From an uncultured Prevotellaceae bacterium (GTDB taxonomy: Bacteria > Bacteroidota > Bacteroidia > Bacteroidales > Bacteroidaceae), in contig CACWOS010000006.1 of the NCBI GenBank assembly GCA_902762565.1, positions 1-64,000 of the forward strand: a stretch of DNA of 64,000 nt, given 5' to 3'. Below, in pieces: positions 53,789-63,600 of the stretch. Position numbers and translations under genes: made by a program. Every line of letters begins with the position of its first letter. The first letter of the stretch is position 1. The notes below the pieces were generated by a model. That model saw nothing but the letters and a program-made list of their open reading frames with translations. It ran no database searches and was not told the DNA's origin.

Positions 53789-53980
53789 ATGAAGAAAACA
53801 TATATGCATCCAGAAATGGAGATTGTAGAGATTAAGTCACAAGTGTTGTTGGCTGGCTCAATGGAGGTCTTTAACGATGAAGTAGGAGGTGGCGACGTTC
53901 TGGCTCCTGAATTCGAGGAGATTCCTGGTCTGAATATTGGCCCCAGCATTCCTGGACTCAATATTCCTGGCGGACTCTAA
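53789..53980 (+). CDS. Small protein of the MKKxYxxPExEIVEI...LLAGS type
   Basis: This 63-residue protein has a conserved-looking N-terminus (MKKTYMHPEMEIVEIKSQVLL), a break AGS at residues 27-29, and an acidic then Gly/Pro/Ile-rich C-terminus with repeated PGLNI. I believe such small proteins are common in Prevotella and Bacteroides and have no known function. The leader-like half ending in small residues and variable core would also fit a processed peptide, but no modification or export enzyme is adjacent. A strong terminator follows. Confidence 0.75.
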   Translation: MKKTYMHPEMEIVEIKSQVLLAGSMEVFNDEVGGGDVLAPEFEEIPGLNIGPSIPGLNIPGGL

Positions 53981-54002
53981 ACATCAGAGATATGTCATAT
54001 TT

Positions 54003-54047
54003 TCAGGCGAGGCCCCGATCCATCGGGTGTCTCGCCTGATATTTTTT
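54003..54047 (+). terminator. Terminator after the small protein gene
   Basis: TCAGGCGAG (54003-54011) pairs with CTCGCCTGA (54031-54039), the loop adds a CCCGAT/ATCGGG stem, and a run of six T follows. Confidence 0.92.
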
Positions 54048-54056
54048 CTGAAAAAG

Positions 54057-54088
54057 TTTGGAATATTTAAAATTAATCCCTACCTTTG
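54057..54088 (+). promoter_or_regulatory. Promoter of the DUF6722 gene, likely leaderless
   Basis: TTTG (54057-54060), exactly 20 bp, then TACCTTTG (54081-54088). The ATG is only four bases further (54093), so transcription would start at or next to the start codon. Confidence 0.88.
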
Positions 54089-54092
54089 CAGC

Positions 54093-54299
54093 ATGAAAAA
54101 AGAATTTGGGAAATGGCTAATGGATATAGCCAAATATATGGTTACGGCATTATTGCTGTCGACAATCTTTGCAGACATGCATGAGCCTATCATTATTTAT
54201 ATGGTGGTGATTATGTCTGTAATCGTTCTCGGTTTTGGATTGTATTGGGTTAATGAAGGTGAAACTACTGAACAAAAGAAAAATAAGAAGAAAAAATGA
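54093..54299 (+). CDS. DUF6722-like small membrane protein
   Basis: The 68-residue protein has two transmembrane helices (about 13-27 and 33-50) and a lysine-rich tail; the start MKKEFGKWLMDIAKYMVTALLLS fits the DUF6722 family as I know it from Bacteroidota. Function is unknown. I use the ATG at 54093 because the promoter lies directly before it; longer in-frame starts run through the terminator. The next gene overlaps by ATGA. Confidence 0.85.
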   Translation: MKKEFGKWLMDIAKYMVTALLLSTIFADMHEPIIIYMVVIMSVIVLGFGLYWVNEGETTEQKKNKKKK

Positions 54300-54409
54300 A
54301 TACGATAATTGTTTCTGTTTCTATTGTATTAATCGCTGTAGTAGGAACTATATTGCTTAAATATCATGACTGGCAGGAAGAGAAGCATCATTCTATTTCT
54401 GCGGAGTAA
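54296..54409 (+). CDS. Very small membrane protein (37 residues)
   Basis: This reading frame starts in the ATGA overlap with the DUF6722 stop. It encodes one hydrophobic helix (IIVSVSIVLIAVVGTILLK) followed by a short polar tail (HDWQEEKHH). The tight coupling and partner-like topology suggest a real small protein. No family is recognised. Confidence 0.6.
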   Translation: MNTIIVSVSIVLIAVVGTILLKYHDWQEEKHHSISAE

Positions 54410-55394
54410 TGAAAGATTATTACTTGTCCTGCTGCTTTTGATGCTGACGACGGTGCTGCGTGCACAGTCGGAGGCTGACCCACGATGCCTGCAGTTGATG
54501 GGCATACCGTTGGAGGGACCGGTGGACAGCGTGAGCCAACGGCTGACGGAAGCGGAGTTTGCAGAGTGGGGCAGGAGCGACGATGGCGAGGACTACTACT
54601 TTCGTGGAAAATTCTATGGCATCAGGGCGAAACTGCTGGTGAGCACCAATGCCAAGACGCACTTCGTGGAGTCGGCCTACATCACGGTGGGCCCCTACAG
54701 CACGAAGTCGATGTTCGAGAGGAACTTCCAGTATTTCTTTTATAAGCTGCAGAAGGACTATGGCGAGTTTACCCAGCGCGATGGTGCGTGGTACTACATG
54801 GACGACTACGGCAGCGTGAAGATATCCGAGGTGCAGAACGAGAATGGGTCGCGCGACATCCGCGTGTTCTACTATCCTACTGCGGCTTTCTATAAGGATG
54901 CGATGACTATGGGACTGCATGGCCCTGTGCAGGAGGTCGTGACGGAGAATGCCGTATCAGAAGACCAGTTTCTGCGCTTCTCGCAGGACGGACAACTGGA
55001 GAATCCTGACCTCGTAAATCGCGAATACGACCGCTACGGCTATCTGCGACATGCCCGCATGACGGAAAAGCAGGGCTTTAGCGACGTGGAATATACCTAC
55101 GACAGCCGCTACAGGCTGGTGAAGCGTACGCTGACCAACCAAACGGCTAACATTCGCTACGTGAACGAATATACCTATAACGACCAAAACGAAATCATGT
55201 CGCAGAACCAGAAGGTGTTCGACAAGACAGGACAATGCGTGATGACCATCAACATGCACAACTCGTACCTGACGCGTGACGACTACGGCAACTGGACGTC
55301 GAACTCGATGACGCTATCGTACTGGGAGGAGGGTAGCCAGAGCCAACAGACCACTGTGCTGCAGAAGCGCGTCTTGGAGTATTGGGAGGACTAA
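54366..55394 (+). CDS. Secreted protein of unknown function with YD-like repeats
   Basis: The 342-residue protein has a signal peptide (RLLLVLLLLMLTTVLRAQ, about 17-34) and no lipobox. Its C-terminal half has YDRYGYLRHARM, YTYDSRYRLVKRTL and YTYNDQNEIMSQ, reminiscent of short YD/RHS-like beta repeats. It starts inside the preceding small gene in another frame (44-bp overlap), so the precise start is uncertain. Function is unknown. Confidence 0.78.
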   Translation: MTGRKRSIILFLRSNERLLLVLLLLMLTTVLRAQSEADPRCLQLMGIPLEGPVDSVSQRLTEAEFAEWGRSDDGEDYYFRGKFYGIRAKLLVSTNAKTHFVESAYITVGPYSTKSMFERNFQYFFYKLQKDYGEFTQRDGAWYYMDDYGSVKISEVQNENGSRDIRVFYYPTAAFYKDAMTMGLHGPVQEVVTENAVSEDQFLRFSQDGQLENPDLVNREYDRYGYLRHARMTEKQGFSDVEYTYDSRYRLVKRTLTNQTANIRYVNEYTYNDQNEIMSQNQKVFDKTGQCVMTINMHNSYLTRDDYGNWTSNSMTLSYWEEGSQSQQTTVLQKRVLEYWED

Positions 55395-55481
55395 AAGTGT
55401 TAAAAGTGGGCCAAAAACCACAGATTTTGAGGAAAAACGAAAAAAAAAGGGGAAAAATGATACGAAATTAAATAAATTTTG

Positions 55482-55489
55482 TAAATTTG
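55482..55489 (+). promoter_or_regulatory. -7 box before the transglutaminase-like gene
   Basis: TAAATTTG matches TAnnTTTG, 43 bp before the start codon. A TTTG -33 box is not clear. Confidence 0.5.
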
Positions 55490-55532
55490 CAACCAGTATA
55501 GCCTAAAAAGTATAAACAAAACAATCAGAACA

Positions 55533-57218
55533 ATGAAAATAGAATCGTTTACAAACAGTCTAGTGAAGATGGTAAACAGCCGCATGATGCTGTTGCTGTT
55601 GGCATTGGTATGTGTGAATGGCGCCAGTGCACAAGACGACGAGGATGATCCTCGCGAGAGTTTCAAGAAGGCACGCGCTGCCATGCAGAAGGACTATGAC
55701 GACTTCCGCAAGCAGGCGCTGGCCGAGTATAGTGAGTTTGTGCGCCAAGCTTGGAAGAAGTTCAACGCCGAGCCTGCCGTCCCTGCCCCCAAGGAGCAGG
55801 AGATACTGCCACAGCTAGCCCCAGGTGCCGACCAGGAGACAGCTTCGTGGTTTGGCAAGCAGATGTCGAAGTTAGGCGACCTGTTCAAGAGCAAGAACAG
55901 AAAGGTGCCCGATCAGCTGCAGCCCAAGCAGGAACCCCAGGCCAAAGCTAAGAAGAAGGAACAGAAGCCCGTGGTACACGTACAGGCCACTGTCCAGGAG
56001 GTCATCAAGCCCGAGGCTCCTACGCCACAGCCCCAACCGCTGGCTGAGGTGAAGGAGGAGACCTTCCGTCAGAACAACTACATGAAGTTCTATGTGTTTG
56101 GCACGGAGTGTAAGGTGCGTATTGGCGAGAATTGCCGCTTTAAGATGAAGGACGTGTCGTCGGACGTCATTGCCGACCTGATTCGCGACGAGTTCCCTAA
56201 GACACAGTATGACAACATGTTGTACGACTGTCTGCAGGAGCGCAAGCGCCACGACTTCTCGGACTGGGCCTACTACCAGATGCTGTACACCCTGACACAG
56301 CAGTTCTATGGCGAAGGTACCAACGAAGCCGTGCTGGCACAGGCATTCCTCTATTCGCAGTCAGGCTATAAGATGCGTCTGGCCCACGACGAGAGCCACC
56401 TGTACATGCTGGCTGCTACGCGCCACTTCATCTATAACAAGCTGTTCTACTCGATGGATGGCGACTGGTACTTCATGCTCGAAGGCAAGCAGAGCAGCTC
56501 GCTGGGCATCTGTCAGGCTTCGTTCCCCAAGGAGAGCTCACTGTCGCTGCAGATCTCTACGGCTCAGCGTCTAGCCATGAATCCCTCGAACGAGCGTACC
56601 ATCACCTCGACGAAGAATCCCGACTTCTCGTTCACCATCCACTCGAACAAGAACTACATCGACTTCCTGAGCACTTATCCGTCGTCGATGGTCAACAATA
56701 ACTTCATGACACGCTGGTCGATGTATGCCAACTGTCCGTTGGAGGAGGACATCCGCAACCAGTTGTATCCGCAGATGAAGGAGAAGCTGGAGGGCAAGAC
56801 GGAGCTGCAGTCCGTACAGGAGCTGCTGTGGTGGTTGCACGGCAATATCGATCTGGAGGGTGTTATTCAGGATTCTAACTGCTTCCTCTATCGCTATGAC
56901 GAGGATGTATGGGGTACCGACCGTGCCTTCTTTGGCGAAGAGACCCTGTTCTATCCGTATTGCGACTGTGAGGACCGCTCGATTCTGCTGTCTCACTTCG
57001 TTCGCGACGTCGTTGGACTGGACTGTGTGCTGGTGTACTATCCTGGCCACCTGGCTATGGCTGTCAACTTCAACGAACCTGTGGAGGGCGACTACGTGAT
57101 GTGTGAGGGACGTAAGTTCATCATCTGTGACCCAACGTATATCGGATCGCGCGTAGGCGAAACGATGCCGATGGTGCAGAACGAGCCGACAACAGTCATC
57201 CTTCTGCAGAGAGGTTAA
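55533..57218 (+). CDS. Secreted transglutaminase-like cysteine protein
   Basis: The 561-residue protein has a signal peptide (ending ASAQ, about 34), a charged coiled region with many K, E and Q and a PxP linker (about 40-170), and a C-terminal domain. That domain has the order Cys (CDCEDRSILLSHF, about 480), His (YPGHLAMAV, about 507) and Asp (FIICDPTYIG, about 532), the catalytic triad order of the transglutaminase-like fold. It may be a periplasmic peptidase or crosslinker; target unknown. Confidence 0.78.
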   Translation: MKIESFTNSLVKMVNSRMMLLLLALVCVNGASAQDDEDDPRESFKKARAAMQKDYDDFRKQALAEYSEFVRQAWKKFNAEPAVPAPKEQEILPQLAPGADQETASWFGKQMSKLGDLFKSKNRKVPDQLQPKQEPQAKAKKKEQKPVVHVQATVQEVIKPEAPTPQPQPLAEVKEETFRQNNYMKFYVFGTECKVRIGENCRFKMKDVSSDVIADLIRDEFPKTQYDNMLYDCLQERKRHDFSDWAYYQMLYTLTQQFYGEGTNEAVLAQAFLYSQSGYKMRLAHDESHLYMLAATRHFIYNKLFYSMDGDWYFMLEGKQSSSLGICQASFPKESSLSLQISTAQRLAMNPSNERTITSTKNPDFSFTIHSNKNYIDFLSTYPSSMVNNNFMTRWSMYANCPLEEDIRNQLYPQMKEKLEGKTELQSVQELLWWLHGNIDLEGVIQDSNCFLYRYDEDVWGTDRAFFGEETLFYPYCDCEDRSILLSHFVRDVVGLDCVLVYYPGHLAMAVNFNEPVEGDYVMCEGRKFIICDPTYIGSRVGETMPMVQNEPTTVILLQRG

Positions 57219-57221
57219 GAA

Positions 57222-57284
57222 GTGATGAGTGAGAAGTGATGAGTGAGAAGTGATGAGTGAGAAGTGATAAGTGATAAGTTAAGA
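57222..57284. repeat. Heptamer repeat before the PEGA protein gene
   Basis: GTGAT starts at 57222, 57236, 57250, 57264 and 57271. The tract is a 7-bp array alternating GTGATGA and GTGAGAA, ending GTGATAA twice. It fills most of the gap to the next start codon. Confidence 0.92.
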
Positions 57285-57305
57285 AGATACCAAAATTTAT
57301 ACGAT

Positions 57306-58859
57306 ATGAAGAAAAGACTAATAGTACTAACCTTATTCTGCCTGACAGTGGCCACACAGATGATGGCACAAGGCATGAGAGTGGTGGAGTTCAAATTGTT
57401 GGAAAACGATTTGACAGCTAACACCCGAGGTACAGAGAAAATGGACCAGAACGGCGAACGTGCCGCCCTGATCAAGATTCAGACCCCAGAACGCGGATTC
57501 ACCTTCGATGGTGGTTCGCTGGGTATAGTAGCCACTGAGGAGCATGCAGGCGAGATTTGGCTGTATGTGCCTCGTCGTGCACAGAAGCTCATCGTGCAGC
57601 ACCCTGCTTTCGGTGTGATGCGCGACTTCTTCTATCCTATTCCCGTATCAGGCGGACGTACCTATGAGATGCTGATTGACATAGGTACTGGTCGCTATAC
57701 GAACATCACCTCGCAGGTGGCTGGATCAATTATCTATGTAGACAACGAGCGTCTGGGCGAGGCTCCTATCTACAACAAGTACTTGAACTTCGGTAAGCAC
57801 AAGATTGAGGCCAAGAAAGACCGCTACGAAGGTGAGGTAGAGGTATGGGTAACCACTGAGGACGACACGAAGCAGAACAAGATGGTCAACGTGGAGCAGC
57901 GCGACATGAGCGACCACTTCGGCGATGTGAACGTCACGGTGGAGAACAAGGCCGACATCTGGTTTGAGGGTCAGAACATGGGTAACGGCTTCTGGCAGAC
58001 GCAGTTGCGCGAGGGCACCTACGTCATCGAGACACGCAAGGCCGACTGCGACCCTGAGAAGACATCGTTCACCGTTGTGGCACAGCAGAAAAACAACATC
58101 ACGGCTGTACCACCCACGCCACATACTGGTCGACTGAGCATCTATACCCGTCCGCGTAATGCACAGGCATTGTTGAACGGACAGGACGAGATAGACCTGA
58201 CGGAGACACACACACTGCCCGTAGGTACCTATCAGATCTCACTGACGCGTAAGGGCTATGTACCCATGAGCGGACTGGAGTATACGGTACGTCATAACGA
58301 GACGACACGTGACACCGTGACGATGGAGAAGGTGAAGTACATCAAGCCTCGGACCTTCTACTTTGGTGCAGGCTACACCATGCGTCAGCTGGGTGGTATC
58401 ACAGCGTTGGCTGGTGCTACCTACAAGAACTTCGACCTGCAGGCCAGCTATACCTTTGGCCTGAATGCATCGGATCCTGTGCACTGGTACTCGACTGACG
58501 GCACAGATACCTACCTGAGCTCGATGACCTACAAGCGCTCGACGATAGCCGTTAAGGCTGGTTATCAGTTTGAACTGACGGAGCGTCTGGGTATCACCCC
58601 ACAGCTGGGATACGAGATAGAGCGCCTGTCAGGTACGGTGGATAAGGGTACGAACGCCTATGGCGACGGTGCTACTGCCAACTGCATCAGCGTAGGTGCC
58701 AAACTGGTGTTTGCGCCGATGGAACGCTTCTATGCCTTCTTCAATCCGGCATTCTCTGTGGCTGTCAGCAAGGACAACAACTTCACACGCATTGTTGACA
58801 ATAGCAACATTACTGCTGGCGGATTCATGGTGACACTGGGTGCCATCTTCAATTTCTAA
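57306..58859 (+). CDS. PEGA-domain protein with C-terminal outer-membrane barrel
   Basis: The 517-residue protein has a signal peptide (MKKRLIVLTLFCLTVATQMMAQ). Three PEGA-like domains follow (GSIIYVDNERLGEAPIYNKYLNFGKHKI near 145, VNVTVENKADIWFEGQ near 208, GRLSIYTRPRNAQALLNGQ near 270). The C-terminal part (about 345-517) has alternating strands, such as FYFGAGYTMRQLGG and ending MVTLGAIFNF, like a small porin barrel. PEGA domains are typical of surface-layer-associated proteins. I use the ATG at 57306 for the clean signal peptide. Confidence 0.82.
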   Translation: MKKRLIVLTLFCLTVATQMMAQGMRVVEFKLLENDLTANTRGTEKMDQNGERAALIKIQTPERGFTFDGGSLGIVATEEHAGEIWLYVPRRAQKLIVQHPAFGVMRDFFYPIPVSGGRTYEMLIDIGTGRYTNITSQVAGSIIYVDNERLGEAPIYNKYLNFGKHKIEAKKDRYEGEVEVWVTTEDDTKQNKMVNVEQRDMSDHFGDVNVTVENKADIWFEGQNMGNGFWQTQLREGTYVIETRKADCDPEKTSFTVVAQQKNNITAVPPTPHTGRLSIYTRPRNAQALLNGQDEIDLTETHTLPVGTYQISLTRKGYVPMSGLEYTVRHNETTRDTVTMEKVKYIKPRTFYFGAGYTMRQLGGITALAGATYKNFDLQASYTFGLNASDPVHWYSTDGTDTYLSSMTYKRSTIAVKAGYQFELTERLGITPQLGYEIERLSGTVDKGTNAYGDGATANCISVGAKLVFAPMERFYAFFNPAFSVAVSKDNNFTRIVDNSNITAGGFMVTLGAIFNF

Positions 58860-58885
58860 CCTACACCTTATTATATATATTATTA

Positions 58886-58919
58886 AGGTAAAGAAGTAAA
58901 AAGGTAAAAAAGTAAAAAG
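58886..58919. repeat. Octamer repeat before the BACON lipoprotein gene
   Basis: GTAAA recurs at 58888, 58896, 58904 and 58912, exactly 8 bp apart, in the gap before the start codon. The unit AAGGTAAA is the same as in porV and at the malQ junction. Confidence 0.88.
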
Positions 58920-58930
58920 GAAGAAACGAT

Positions 58931-60610
58931 ATGAAGACAAGAAATATAATCGCATTATTAGTCGCCCTGCCCCTGATGGCCGGACTGACAGGATGTAAGT
59001 CTGACGACGAACTGACAGCAAAGCCTGCCAAGGAGATGCTGCGAGTGTTGGGTGGCGACATTGAGATACGTGCCATTGACGAGACGACCGTGGTGAATGT
59101 CTCGGCCGACTGTCACTGGAAGGTGCAGGACCTGGATACGGGTGATTTTGGCATAACGCTGAGTATACAGCCTCGTGAAGGCGACGGTGACGGATCGCTG
59201 GTCATCGGTACAGACCAGAATGAGACCAAGTCGGACCGTACGGCTTCGTTCACGCTGGTGTCTGATGCCGGACTGAAGCAAAAGGTCACCATTCGTCAGA
59301 CACCTGCTGCTGGTGCCTTGAACCTGAGCAGTACCAGCTTCACGTTTACTGCCGACAAAAAGTCGATAAAAGACGAAAGCAAAGAATTTGAGACGCTAAA
59401 CATCAGAGGTAACAGTACGTGGACCATCAAACTGCCTGATGGTGTCAACTGGCTGCATGTCAGCAAGACATCAGGCGGTACGGCAGCACAAAGCTCTGAG
59501 TCCGTCAATATTAGCGTGGACAACGCTGTTAGCGATGCTTCGCGTACGGCTGTCTTCGAGGTGATTTCTGAAGGTAACGTCGTCGAGGTTCAGGTGACTC
59601 AGGAAGGCGTGAAGGACATCTTCCTCAGAGCACCAGAACAGCTGGATAAGATAGAGTATCGCGGTGGCGAAAGGATGTTGCGCATTGAGAGTAATGCTGA
59701 GTGGCATGCCTATATCCCCTCATCAGTCAATTGGCTGCATTTCGAGGCAGCTATGGACTCTACTGGCACTTCGCATGGGTCAGGAAACAGCATATCAGGT
59801 GTCGGTAATGGTGAGATTCGTCTCTATTGTGAAGAGAACAATACGACACGCGACCGTCTGACAGCTGTCGTCATCATTGCTGGTACGAAGAATCCTCAGC
59901 AGGCTATTACGCTCATTGAACAGGCAGCCAACGGTTCGGCACAGCCCTTGCAGACGTCAATTAGTCTGAGTGAACTGAGTGTGGCTCGTCAGTCGGCTAA
60001 CTTCCTCATCAATATTGCCTCTGAACAGGTGGTAGGTGAGTTTGGTTTTGTCTACACGGAAAGTGGTAACGTACCAACAGTCACTAACGGCAAAGTTGTC
60101 AAGGTTGGCAACGGTGGTACATCGCGTGGTCTGGCTTACGAATTGACAGGCTTGCAAGAGAATACGCGCTACATGGTTCGCGCTTTCGTCTACAAACAGA
60201 ATTCGCAGGAGGTGATCTATAGTGAACCAATAGAAATCACGACAAAAGCCAGCATGTTGAGCATCGGTGAACTGACATCACTCTATGTTGGCAATACATC
60301 GGCTGAGTTCCGCTACGGCTTCACATCAGATACGGATGTCATCGACTATGGTCTTGTCTATAGTGCCACAAAACCTGAGCCGACTCGTGACGACGAAATC
60401 TTAACGATTGGTCGTGGTGGCACGGGTGGTAACGTCATGGGTACCATTACCAACCTGCAGGATAATACTACCTACTACGTACGAGCCTACGTGCTGACAG
60501 AGCGTGGCCATTCATATGGTCCTAATGTGGTGACTATCAAGACATCACCGTCGCAGCACGAGCCTGGAGAGAGCGACAATCCAGACCCGCAGCTGGCTCC
60601 GAAGCATTAA
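58931..60610 (+). CDS. BACON-domain lipoprotein
   Basis: The 559-residue lipoprotein has lipobox LTGC (Cys about 21), then three BACON-type Ig-like domains (about 35-125, 128-225 and 230-335; typical cues WTIKLPDGVNWLHVSKTSGG and RTAVFEVISEGNVVEVQVTQEG). Two fibronectin-like repeats follow (about 340-530; YELTGLQENTRYMVRAFVY, ITNLQDNTTYYVRAYVL). BACON domains bind glycans or mucin-like surfaces or act as spacers. The gene follows the PEGA gene and ends at a strong terminator. Confidence 0.87.
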   Translation: MKTRNIIALLVALPLMAGLTGCKSDDELTAKPAKEMLRVLGGDIEIRAIDETTVVNVSADCHWKVQDLDTGDFGITLSIQPREGDGDGSLVIGTDQNETKSDRTASFTLVSDAGLKQKVTIRQTPAAGALNLSSTSFTFTADKKSIKDESKEFETLNIRGNSTWTIKLPDGVNWLHVSKTSGGTAAQSSESVNISVDNAVSDASRTAVFEVISEGNVVEVQVTQEGVKDIFLRAPEQLDKIEYRGGERMLRIESNAEWHAYIPSSVNWLHFEAAMDSTGTSHGSGNSISGVGNGEIRLYCEENNTTRDRLTAVVIIAGTKNPQQAITLIEQAANGSAQPLQTSISLSELSVARQSANFLINIASEQVVGEFGFVYTESGNVPTVTNGKVVKVGNGGTSRGLAYELTGLQENTRYMVRAFVYKQNSQEVIYSEPIEITTKASMLSIGELTSLYVGNTSAEFRYGFTSDTDVIDYGLVYSATKPEPTRDDEILTIGRGGTGGNVMGTITNLQDNTTYYVRAYVLTERGHSYGPNVVTIKTSPSQHEPGESDNPDPQLAPKH

Positions 60611-60623
60611 CCTAACGATTATC

Positions 60624-60672
60624 AAGCATTTGTGTCTTCCTCTCAGTGCAGAGGATGACACAAGTGCTTTTT
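60624..60672 (+). terminator. Terminator after the BACON gene
   Basis: AAGCATTTGTGTCTTCCTCT (60624-60643) pairs with 60650-60669 with two mismatches around a 6-nt loop, followed by T residues. Confidence 0.92.
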
Positions 60673-60695
60673 CTAAATAACTAAAACAAGCTATT

Positions 60696-63600
60696 ATGAA
60701 TAAAATATTATCAACATTATTCCTCATATTGTCAGTATTGATGTCTGCTAATTTGTGGGCACAAGAACCCTACATTGTGTTGGATAGTGGCGACAAGCTA
60801 ACAATGACATACTACTATGATGCCAACAAGAGCAGTCATACAAGCGGATATGTCGTTGACTTCGAAAACAGGATGTCGGATAATGTCTATACGAACAATC
60901 GCGACTATGTAGAAGAGATATACATTGATAGCACATTTGTCAATTATCCCCTGACCACTGCGAATGCTCTATTTAGTAACTTTACGGCCCTTACTGCTAT
61001 TTACGGCTTAGGGAATCTGAATACGAGTAATGTCGAAGATATGTATGCGATGTTTGCTGTTTGTACCAAACTGACGAGTCTTGATGTGAGTGGGTTAAAC
61101 ACGGCCAATGTGAAGTACATGGGAAGTATGTTCGAAGAATGTACCAGTTTGACAACACTCGATTTGAGCAACTTCAATACGGCCAATGTCACAAAAATGT
61201 CGTATATGTTCTATCACTGTTCCAGCCTGATGACTATATACGTCAGCAGCCTATGGAGTACGGCAAATGTAACATCTACAAATGGTGCTACGTTATTCAC
61301 AGCTTGCAATAATCTCGTCGGTGGTGCAGGCACAACCTATGATGAAGAACATCAGAATGTAGACTATGCTCATATCGACGGTGGTCCAGATAATCCTGGC
61401 TACCTTACTAGTAGTGGCGAAACCCCGAATGTTGTAGCTCCTGAGGCTTATGCTGTTTTGAGTGGAGATAATACAACGCTGACATTCTACTATGATGACC
61501 AAAAAGTTGCACGCAATGGCATGGATATTGGGCCTTTCGCATATTTGGAACATGGTTTTGGTGAATCCCAACGTCCTTGGCATGACGTCCGTGAAAGTAT
61601 TACTGACGTAGTATTTGATAGTTCTATGGCTAATGACACTACGCTGATTAGTACTGGATGGTGGTTCTATGGCTGTACCAATTTGAAGAGAACAAGTGGC
61701 TGGCAGTATCTTCCTACAGCCAATATTGTCGATATGTGGGGAATGTTTGAAAACTGTTCGTCGCTGTCTAGCAATCCTGTTGAAGGAGGTCCTGACTTTA
61801 GCGCTTTCAATACAGCCAGTTTGAAGCGTACGTGCTATTTGTTCCATGGATGCACCAGCATGACCAGCATTGACTTGAGCACCTTCAATACCGCCAATGT
61901 CACAGAAACTGAGGGAATGTTCAAAGATTGTGCGGCACTTACCACTATCTACGTTGGCAGTGGCTGGACCATGACGAATGTAAGCGGCAATTGGGAAGAT
62001 GATATGTTTTCAGGAAGTACCTCTCTCGTCGGTGGAGCTGGTACAACCTACGATGCTAGCAACATAGGTGTTTCTTACGCCCACATTGACGGCGGTCCTG
62101 ATAATCCAGGTTACCTTACCAGTAATGGCGACACTCCGTATGTTGTTGCCTCTGAGGCTTATGCAGTACTGAGTGACGATGATGTAGTGCTGAGCCAATC
62201 GGCGACAAACATTACCTATGGCAAAAAGCTGACCTTCTACTATGATAATCAGAAGTCTGCACGCAATGGTATGAGTGTTGACTTTACTGACAGTATGCTG
62301 CGAGAATGGAACAGCAGTAGCTCCATGATAACGTCAGTGGTATTTGACTCTTCATTTGCCAATGACACGACATTGACAAGCACCGCATGGTGGTTCTATA
62401 ATTTAGGTAATCTGACAACTGTTACAGGTATCGAGAATCTGAAGACCAATAATGTTACGAACATGCACATGATGTTTAATGGCTGTTCTAAGCTGACAAG
62501 CCTTGACGTGAGCAGCTTTAAGACGGACAACGTGGTAGGCATGTATGGTATGTTTTCTGAATGTACAGGTCTGACGAGCCTCGACTTGAGTAGCTTTAAT
62601 ACTGCCAGTGCTACGGATATGGGCTCTATGTTCAGCGGATGTAATAGTCTGACGAGTCTTGATGTAAGCAGTTTCAATACTGCCAATGTGACGAACATGG
62701 CTGCGATGTTTATGAACTGTACCGGTTTGACAACTCTTGACTTGAGCAGTTTCAATACGGCGAAGGTGGAAAACATGGATAACATGTTTTGTCAAAATTC
62801 ATTGACCACTATTTATGTTGACGGAACGAAATGGAGTACGGCAGCAGTAGCGAGCTCAACTTCAATGTTCTATATGTGTCCCAACCTCGTTGGTGGAAAG
62901 GGCACGACATACGATTCCAACCATGTTGATGCCTCTTACGCCCACATTGACGGTGGCATGGCCAATCCTGGTTATTTCACTGCCAAGGGCGGACTGGCCG
63001 ACCCCTTGCTGGCGCGGCTCTACGATAATCTGGCACTGACGACAACTGACGGCAATGCCGATGGCGGAAACAACGACCTGAGTGGCAGCATAGACGCAGC
63101 ACAGACCTCACTCGTGCGCGCTATGTGGAATCTGCAGGAACTGCCCACCGACGAGAGCTACTGTGTCTGGATGGACGCAGGCATTCCTGCACTGAACACC
63201 AATACATGGAGTGATTCGACACAGACGCAGTCGATGAGGGGACTCTACGCCCGCCTCTACCACGGCATCATACTCGCAAACAACTATTTGGCTAACCAGC
63301 ATGACGGCGATATGGGTAAGCAGGCTGAGGCTCGTTTCTTGAGAGCCCTGCAGTACTACTATCTGATGGACCACTTCGGCAACGTGCCCTTGTTGACCGA
63401 CACCATCGACCGACAGCCTCTTCCTGTCTGGGAAGCCACACCAAGTGACATCGAGTTGTTAACCCGTGAGGAAATGTTCAGCTACATAGAAAATGAACTG
63501 CAGGAGAGTCTCAACAGCCTGCCCGCTACCAACAGCTACGGACGCGCCACGGCGACAGCCGCACGGCTGCTCTTGGCCCGTCTCTACCTCAACTCAGAGG

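Noticed and set aside
53937-54092. Longer N-terminus for the DUF6722-like protein
   Set aside because: It would be read through a strong terminator and the promoter; the ATG at 54093 sits next to the -7 box.
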